Assembly (NCBI GenBank): GCA_023416585.1
Contig: JAEZHM010000070.1
Location: 1-9,537, forward strand
DNA from: Bacillota bacterium
Lineage (GTDB): Bacteria; Bacillota; Clostridia; Christensenellales; Aristaeellaceae
Length of the DNA: 9,537 nt
Reading direction: 5' to 3'
Every line of letters begins with the position of its first letter. Position 1 is the stretch's first letter. Position numbers and translations under genes: made by a program. Below, one piece after another: positions 6,276-9,537 of the stretch. The notes under the pieces are model-generated. The model worked only from the letters and a program-made list of their open reading frames with translations. It was not told where the DNA came from and did no database searches.

Positions 6276-6377
6276 GGCCCGCGGCAGCTTATGCGCTACC
6301 CTAAGAATACGGGCCGGTTCAGCTTTGTGACAATGTGTTAATCGTAAAGGCATAAGCCCGCACCGGATATCCCGGTG
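6276..6377. other. Structured convergent intergenic region
   Basis: The 138-bp gap between the facing nitroreductase and fosX genes has several pairing options. GCGG-CA-GCTTATGC (6281-6294) can pair with GCATAAGCCCGC (6350-6361) through a 2-nt bulge. GGCCCG (6276-6281) can pair instead with CGGGCC (6310-6315). CACCGG (6361-6366) pairs with CCGGTG (6372-6377) around 5 nt. No T-tract follows any stem, so a simple intrinsic terminator is not evident. It could end both converging transcripts or be a degraded RNA element; no known RNA family was recognised. Confidence 0.4.
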
Positions 6378-6393
6378 GCAGCCTGGAAGCAGT

Positions 6394-6801
6394 TTATTTG
6401 TCCTGTTCGTACCTGGCCAGCCTGGCCGTCATGGTACCTGTGTGCAGTTCAAACAAGTGATTATCAAAATCGTAAAAGTAGACAGAGCTGCCTTCCCCTT
6501 CCACCCGGGGACGATCTGCTTTCATTTGCGCGCCAACTTCCTTAAGTTTTGCGGTATAGACTTCCAGATCCCGCTCTTCGACTTGGAAGGCGATATGATT
6601 ATACGTGCGATCCGGTAAGGGTTCTCCTTCCATGAGGCAAATCCATAGCCCTCCTATCAAGAAAAATTTCTCCCTTGCCAAAGAAAAAGTTTTATCACCG
6701 CTTTCATATACCTCTTGCGCATCAAACACCAATTTAAGAAGCGCAGCCGTACGCTCCAAATCACTAACGATCAGGGTAATGTGGCTCAGTCCAAGGATCA
6801 T
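6394..6801 (-). CDS. fosX: FosX-type fosfomycin resistance hydrolase
   Basis: A 135-residue vicinal-oxygen-chelate (glyoxalase fold) enzyme that opens the fosfomycin epoxide with water, using Mn2+, in the cytosol. Metal ligands His7 (LSHITLIV), His69 (YNHIAF) and Glu118 (HLFELH) fall at the family positions. Glu44 (SLAREKFFL) is the FosX catalytic base and argues for FosX hydrolase rather than FosA or FosB thiol transferase. The sequence closely follows my memory of Listeria FosX, including RTYNHIAFQ and YFYDFDNHLFELH. Start: AGAAGGA (6810-6816) is 8 nt from the ATG at 6801 but only 2 nt from an in-frame ATG at 6807, so 6801 is taken; this also aligns with known N-termini. It follows divIVA on the same strand by about 156 bp and could be read with it or from a local promoter. 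Chromosomal fosX genes of this type usually give intrinsic resistance. Confidence 0.93.
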   Translation of the reverse strand: MILGLSHITLIVSDLERTAALLKLVFDAQEVYESGDKTFSLAREKFFLIGGLWICLMEGEPLPDRTYNHIAFQVEERDLEVYTAKLKEVGAQMKADRPRVEGEGSSVYFYDFDNHLFELHTGTMTARLARYEQDK

Positions 6802-6831
6802 GGTCATCTTCCTTCTGCCTATACTAAAAGA

Positions 6832-6850
6832 ACACGATTATTCATCGTGT
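6832..6850 (-). promoter_or_regulatory. Hairpin in the fosX leader / weak terminator after divIVA
   Basis: On the minus strand ACACGAT (6844-6850) pairs with ATCGTGT (6832-6838) around a 5-nt loop, followed by TCTTTTAG. The short T-rich tail makes it a weak terminator for the division operon, or a structure in the fosX 5' leader about 16 nt upstream of its ribosome binding site. A -10-like TATATA lies just upstream (about 6854-6859), with a poor -35 (TTGATG, 19-bp spacer). Confidence 0.4.
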
Positions 6851-6957
6851 CCTTATATAGTCCATTTTCATATAATTCCATCAAAAGAATGCTTCCCGGT
6901 GCATCCAGGCCGCAATCTTTCGTACATACAAGGCCAACAGACCTGGTTACAACTCCG

Positions 6958-7482
6958 TCAATCCGCAAACAATTCCGTTTCCGCCTTGAGGACATGCATC
7001 TGGTCATCCACCAGGCGCTGGAAGCGCTCCTTGTAATCCTGGGCCGCTTTGCGCAGCGTTTCCACTTCCAGGGCAAGGGATTCCCGCTCGGAAGCAATAT
7101 CCGCCACGGCAGCTTCTGCCTTATTTTGAGCCTCAGCCACAATGGCTTCCGCCCTGGCGTGGGCCTCCGCCACCGTCTCATCGCTTACACGCTGGGCGTT
7201 GACCAGCAGCTTGCGCAGCGTTTCCTCCTGCTCCCGGGCAATGGCGGGCACCTGAGGCCGCGTGGTAACAGGCTGCGTAACGGGCGCAGGCTCCTGCCTT
7301 GCCGGGCGGGCCGCCTGGGCACGTGACTGGGTCAGCTGCTCCTGCAAGGAGGCTACCTCATCCTGCAGCGCGATAAGCTCATCGCAAATCTCGTCCAAGA
7401 ATTCATCCACCTCGACGGGATCATAGCCGCGTACTTTGGTTTTGAACTCTTTTTCTTCAATCATTGCTATGGTGATAGGCAT
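6958..7482 (-). CDS. divIVA: DivIVA-family cell division / polarity scaffold
   Basis: A 174-residue coiled-coil protein that gathers at negatively curved membrane (septa, poles) and recruits partners. The N-terminal lipid-binding domain is at about 1-50, with the hallmark KVRGYDPVEVDEFLDEI (16-32). A Pro/Gln/Ala-rich linker spans about 51-82. A long coiled coil follows at about 83-170, with an Ala/Glu-rich AEAHARAEAIVAEAQNKAEA stretch. Numbered like B. subtilis DivIVA, Arg18 is kept but position 17 is Val instead of the membrane-inserting Phe. The ATG at 7482 has AGGAG (7492-7496) 9 nt upstream; an open frame from 7518 would overlap the ylmH stop and add non-family residues. It lies 35 bp after ylmH as the last gene of the cluster. 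Confidence 0.93.
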   Translation of the reverse strand: MPITIAMIEEKEFKTKVRGYDPVEVDEFLDEICDELIALQDEVASLQEQLTQSRAQAARPARQEPAPVTQPVTTRPQVPAIAREQEETLRKLLVNAQRVSDETVAEAHARAEAIVAEAQNKAEAAVADIASERESLALEVETLRKAAQDYKERFQRLVDDQMHVLKAETELFAD

Positions 7483-7517
7483 GTGCGCGGTCTCCTTTCT
7501 AGCTGGGAAAATGGCCA

Positions 7518-8273
7518 TTATGCTTTATGTATGCCATGGCTCTCAAATTGAATTGGGATCCGGCCCTTGCGGGTGGGCGCTCCTACCGCCTTTATATAAA
7601 GCCGACCGAACCCACGTATAGATAAAAGATCTCTCTCGTGAAGCTGCGCATCGGTGCGGATTTCTATTTTGTGGTTCACCTGTACCTGCCCGGATAATAC
7701 ATGGGCTGCAGCCCCAGACCGGCTCAAGTTAAGCCCTGCTGCAAGCACCGCATCCAGCCTTAAGGATGCTACCGTATCCCGGAAGATTTTGCCCTCAGGA
7801 GGCACAATGGGCGGAATGCTTTCCAGCACCTTTGCCTGAACGGGCGTCCGTCCCGCCTGGGCAAGGTTCTGGGCAATGAACTCCGCCATTTCCTCCACCG
7901 CCATCAAATAGGCTCCATCCTCGATTAGGCAGATATCCCCCACCATGCTGCGATCTATACCTAACCCCAGCACACTGCCCAGTAGAGCGCGGTGTTCCGC
8001 CTGATGATACCGCCCGTCCCAGGTGATGTGCAGGCACAGGATAGGGAAAACCGGCTCATCCCCCGCGGGATGAAAACAGGCCACTACTCTCTCCGCCGAC
8101 GGGTAACCGCCGGACAGTGTGCATTCCATACGCTGTTCCCGGGCGATGCGCTTAGCCAGTTCGGCTTCCGGCGGTGTCAGAAAGCGGGTACAGACAGGTG
8201 TTTGAAGCTTAACGCATCGACAGCACAGCTCCTGAAGCCTTGCAGCCGCACCGTCTTCTAATGCGTATGTCAT
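7518..8273 (-). CDS. ylmH: YlmH, S4-domain RNA-binding protein
   Basis: A 251-residue protein. The central YlmH domain contains LGSVLGLGIDRSMVGDI (about 98-114) and AQAGRTPV (about 138-145), and an S4 RNA-binding domain lies at about 170-230 (LRLDAVLAAGLNLSRSGAAA followed by GQVQVNHK). Homologues bind ribosomal RNA, and B. subtilis YlmH has been linked to rescue of stalled 50S-peptidyl-tRNA; its place in the division cluster is conserved but its role in division is unclear. The ATG at 8273 is only 2 bp after the yggT stop (8276-8278), with no good Shine-Dalgarno of its own, so translation is probably coupled to yggT. An upstream frame open to 8369 overlaps yggT and adds non-family sequence. 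Length fits the family (about 255). Confidence 0.9.
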   Translation of the reverse strand: MTYALEDGAAARLQELCCRCVKLQTPVCTRFLTPPEAELAKRIAREQRMECTLSGGYPSAERVVACFHPAGDEPVFPILCLHITWDGRYHQAEHRALLGSVLGLGIDRSMVGDICLIEDGAYLMAVEEMAEFIAQNLAQAGRTPVQAKVLESIPPIVPPEGKIFRDTVASLRLDAVLAAGLNLSRSGAAAHVLSGQVQVNHKIEIRTDAQLHERDLLSIRGFGRLYIKAVGAPTRKGRIPIQFESHGIHKA

Positions 8274-8275
8274 GG

Positions 8276-8551
8276 TCAGCCGAATAGCGAGCCGAGGATC
8301 CCCAGCAGTTCCCGCACCATCCATATAACAAGCCAGGCCGCCAGCGGCGACCAGTCCATCCGCTGCCAATTGGCGGGAAGGATATTGGCCAAAATACGGC
8401 GCAGGGGAATTAGAAGCGGTTCGACGATCCTATTTAAAAAATGCGTAAAGGGCGACTGGGCCGGATTGACGAACCCAATCGCGAAGTAGATCAGCACTGC
8501 TATCTGATAGAGGAATGCAGCCAGCGAAAGCAGCTCAAAAAACCATCTCAA
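8276..8551 (-). CDS. yggT: YggT-family membrane protein (YlmG), TTG start
   Basis: A 91-residue integral membrane protein with two predicted spans, at about 5-27 and 67-90. Between them lies the family motif around NRIVEPLLIPLRRILANILP (40-59). Function is not well defined; homologues sit next to sepF in many Gram-positives and in chloroplasts affect nucleoid or thylakoid organisation. Translation must begin at TTG (8551): an in-frame TAG lies two codons upstream, and AGGAG (8561-8565) is 9 nt away. The ATG at 8546 is out of frame. It begins 30 bp after sepF and ends 2 bp before ylmH, which indicates one transcript. Confidence 0.9.
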   Translation of the reverse strand: MRWFFELLSLAAFLYQIAVLIYFAIGFVNPAQSPFTHFLNRIVEPLLIPLRRILANILPANWQRMDWSPLAAWLVIWMVRELLGILGSLFG

Positions 8552-8581
8552 GCGCTATTTCTCCTCTCGTTCATTGTATTA

Positions 8582-9499
8582 TCAGCGCCCATACCCCGCA
8601 GCACGCCGCGTTTCAGGCGCATAATAGCCTGCCGTTCTGTATTCGCCTTCGTTATCGTAAGGGTTCTGATATCCCTGGGACTCCTCCTGGGGCACGTATC
8701 CCCCTTGGGGCGGATAAGCATTATAACCACTGTCCTGCGCATCGTAGCCATCCTGTTCCTGGACTCGGGATGCGGCATAGCTGTGGGCACGGCCAGGACG
8801 CTGACCCGCCTGCCTGACAGCGCCGTTCAGGCGCCTGGTAGCCTCGTCCTGCTGCACACGCACGGATTCCGGCGTAATCAGGTAGACTCCGCGGGAGGAT
8901 ATGCGGCTGATGTTACAGTTCAATGTATATGCGGCGCCGCTGAGCATATCCACACAACGCTGCTTTTCCGTATCGTTGGCGATATTGTCCATGTTCAGCG
9001 CCACCGTGCAATTGTTCTTCAAATGCTCAATGATAGCCCGGCACTCATTCCTGTCGCGAAGCTGAAGGATTTGCAGCTCGTGGACATAAGGGTTGCCGGC
9101 CGCGTCGCTCATAACGCCTGGAAAGGGAACCACCTTTTCCAACGGTGGAGCAGGCTGACGGGCAGGCTTTGGCGGCTGCTGGGCTTGCCTGGCAAAGCTG
9201 CCGGCGTAAGGGGACTGATAACCCTCCTGATTGGGATACCCCTCCTGCTGGTAGTTTTGATACGGCTGCTGCTGGGGGATTGGCTGCTGATAGGGCTGCT
9301 GCCGCTGGTATGCGCCGTCATAGGGGTTTAAATACGCCGAGTTATCCTGGCCATAGGCCGCCTGAGGCTGGTCATAATAACCTTCCTGCGGTCCGTAAGC
9401 CTGTTGGTCGTAGTATCCTTGATCCTCCCCATGCAGAAACCTGTGGGTCATTTGGGTTACATTATCCCGCACACGGTCGATCATATCGCGCAATGCCAT
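8582..9499 (-). CDS. sepF: SepF cell division protein with long Tyr/Gln/Pro-rich arms
   Basis: SepF binds the FtsZ C-terminal peptide and tethers the Z-ring to the membrane. Residues 1-23 (MALRDMIDRVRDNVTQM...) could form the amphipathic membrane helix. The conserved core is at about 121-217: KVVPFPG, ELQILQLRDRNECRAIIEHL, VALNMDNIANDTEKQRCVDM and the final VYLITPE. At 305 residues it is about twice the usual 150. The extra length comes from a Tyr/Gln/Pro/Gly-rich segment at about 27-118 (15 Tyr and about 20 Gln between 27 and 98) and a second low-complexity tail at about 218-305 (11 Tyr). The ATG at 9499 has AGGAGG (9506-9511) 6 nt upstream. It opens the cluster as seen here; the operon probably starts beyond the right edge, where ylmE/yggS would be expected. 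A TAG at 9513-9515 could end that preceding gene, but too little is visible to call it. Confidence 0.93.
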   Translation of the reverse strand: MALRDMIDRVRDNVTQMTHRFLHGEDQGYYDQQAYGPQEGYYDQPQAAYGQDNSAYLNPYDGAYQRQQPYQQPIPQQQPYQNYQQEGYPNQEGYQSPYAGSFARQAQQPPKPARQPAPPLEKVVPFPGVMSDAAGNPYVHELQILQLRDRNECRAIIEHLKNNCTVALNMDNIANDTEKQRCVDMLSGAAYTLNCNISRISSRGVYLITPESVRVQQDEATRRLNGAVRQAGQRPGRAHSYAASRVQEQDGYDAQDSGYNAYPPQGGYVPQEESQGYQNPYDNEGEYRTAGYYAPETRRAAGYGR

Positions 9500-9537
9500 G
9501 GGAACCCTCCTACTAGTTGGTAGCCTTGGGGCTCCGT

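Noticed and set aside
6256..6361. Possible tRNA or tRNA-like RNA
   Set aside because: Short stretches resemble D-arm and T-loop text, but no 7-bp acceptor stem, no proper anticodon stem-loop and no GTTCRA T-loop in register could be assembled.
8441..9331. 296-codon plus-strand frame
   Set aside because: Antisense to sepF and yggT; it is open because of their codon bias, with no recognisable domain.

Overview
The window looks like chromosomal DNA of a Gram-positive, probably anaerobic member of the Bacillota (class Clostridia). Three things point there: the conserved Gram-positive order sepF-yggT-ylmH-divIVA, strong AGGAGG-type ribosome binding sites with Gram-positive style promoters, and short GC-rich hairpin repeats (CTCCCTCTTGGAGG-type) that I recall from gut Clostridia genomes. 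The genus cannot be fixed from this sequence alone. Most genes are moderately GC-rich; the broken rfbC at 4711-5300 is clearly AT-rich.

Layout. Positions 1-480 hold no gene, only stacked GC-rich repeats. Minus strand 535-1950 is a COG2509-type FAD-dependent oxidoreductase with its own promoter and terminator. Minus strand 2084-3412 is a pyrimidine-nucleoside phosphorylase. It is divergent from a HAD-IIA sugar-phosphatase-like gene at 3581-4369 (plus); the 168-bp gap carries good promoters for both. Positions 4370-4710 are gene-free with hairpin repeats, then a promoter leads into an rfbC/rmlC homologue (4711-5300) broken by a single frameshift. After a strong terminator (5461-5496) comes a nitroreductase-family gene (5641-6255, plus). 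It faces a fosX-like fosfomycin hydrolase gene (6394-6801, minus). From 6958 to 9499 the minus strand carries the division cluster in transcription order sepF, yggT, ylmH, divIVA, tightly packed and probably one operon entering from beyond the right edge.

How they work together. The cluster encodes an FtsZ membrane tether (SepF), a small membrane protein (YggT), an S4-domain RNA-binding protein (YlmH) and a polar/septal coiled-coil scaffold (DivIVA). FosX lies downstream on the same strand but probably has its own signals. The phosphorylase is a pyrimidine-salvage enzyme yielding (deoxy)ribose-1-phosphate; the divergent phosphatase could act on sugar phosphates, but that link is only inference from position.

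I see no convincing wholly new system. The items most worth a second look are the long Tyr/Gln/Pro-rich arms on both sides of the SepF core, the frameshifted AT-rich rfbC next to a mobile-looking hairpin repeat, the dispersed and tandem repeat family, and the AT-rich hairpin leader with a 20-codon ORF upstream of fosX.
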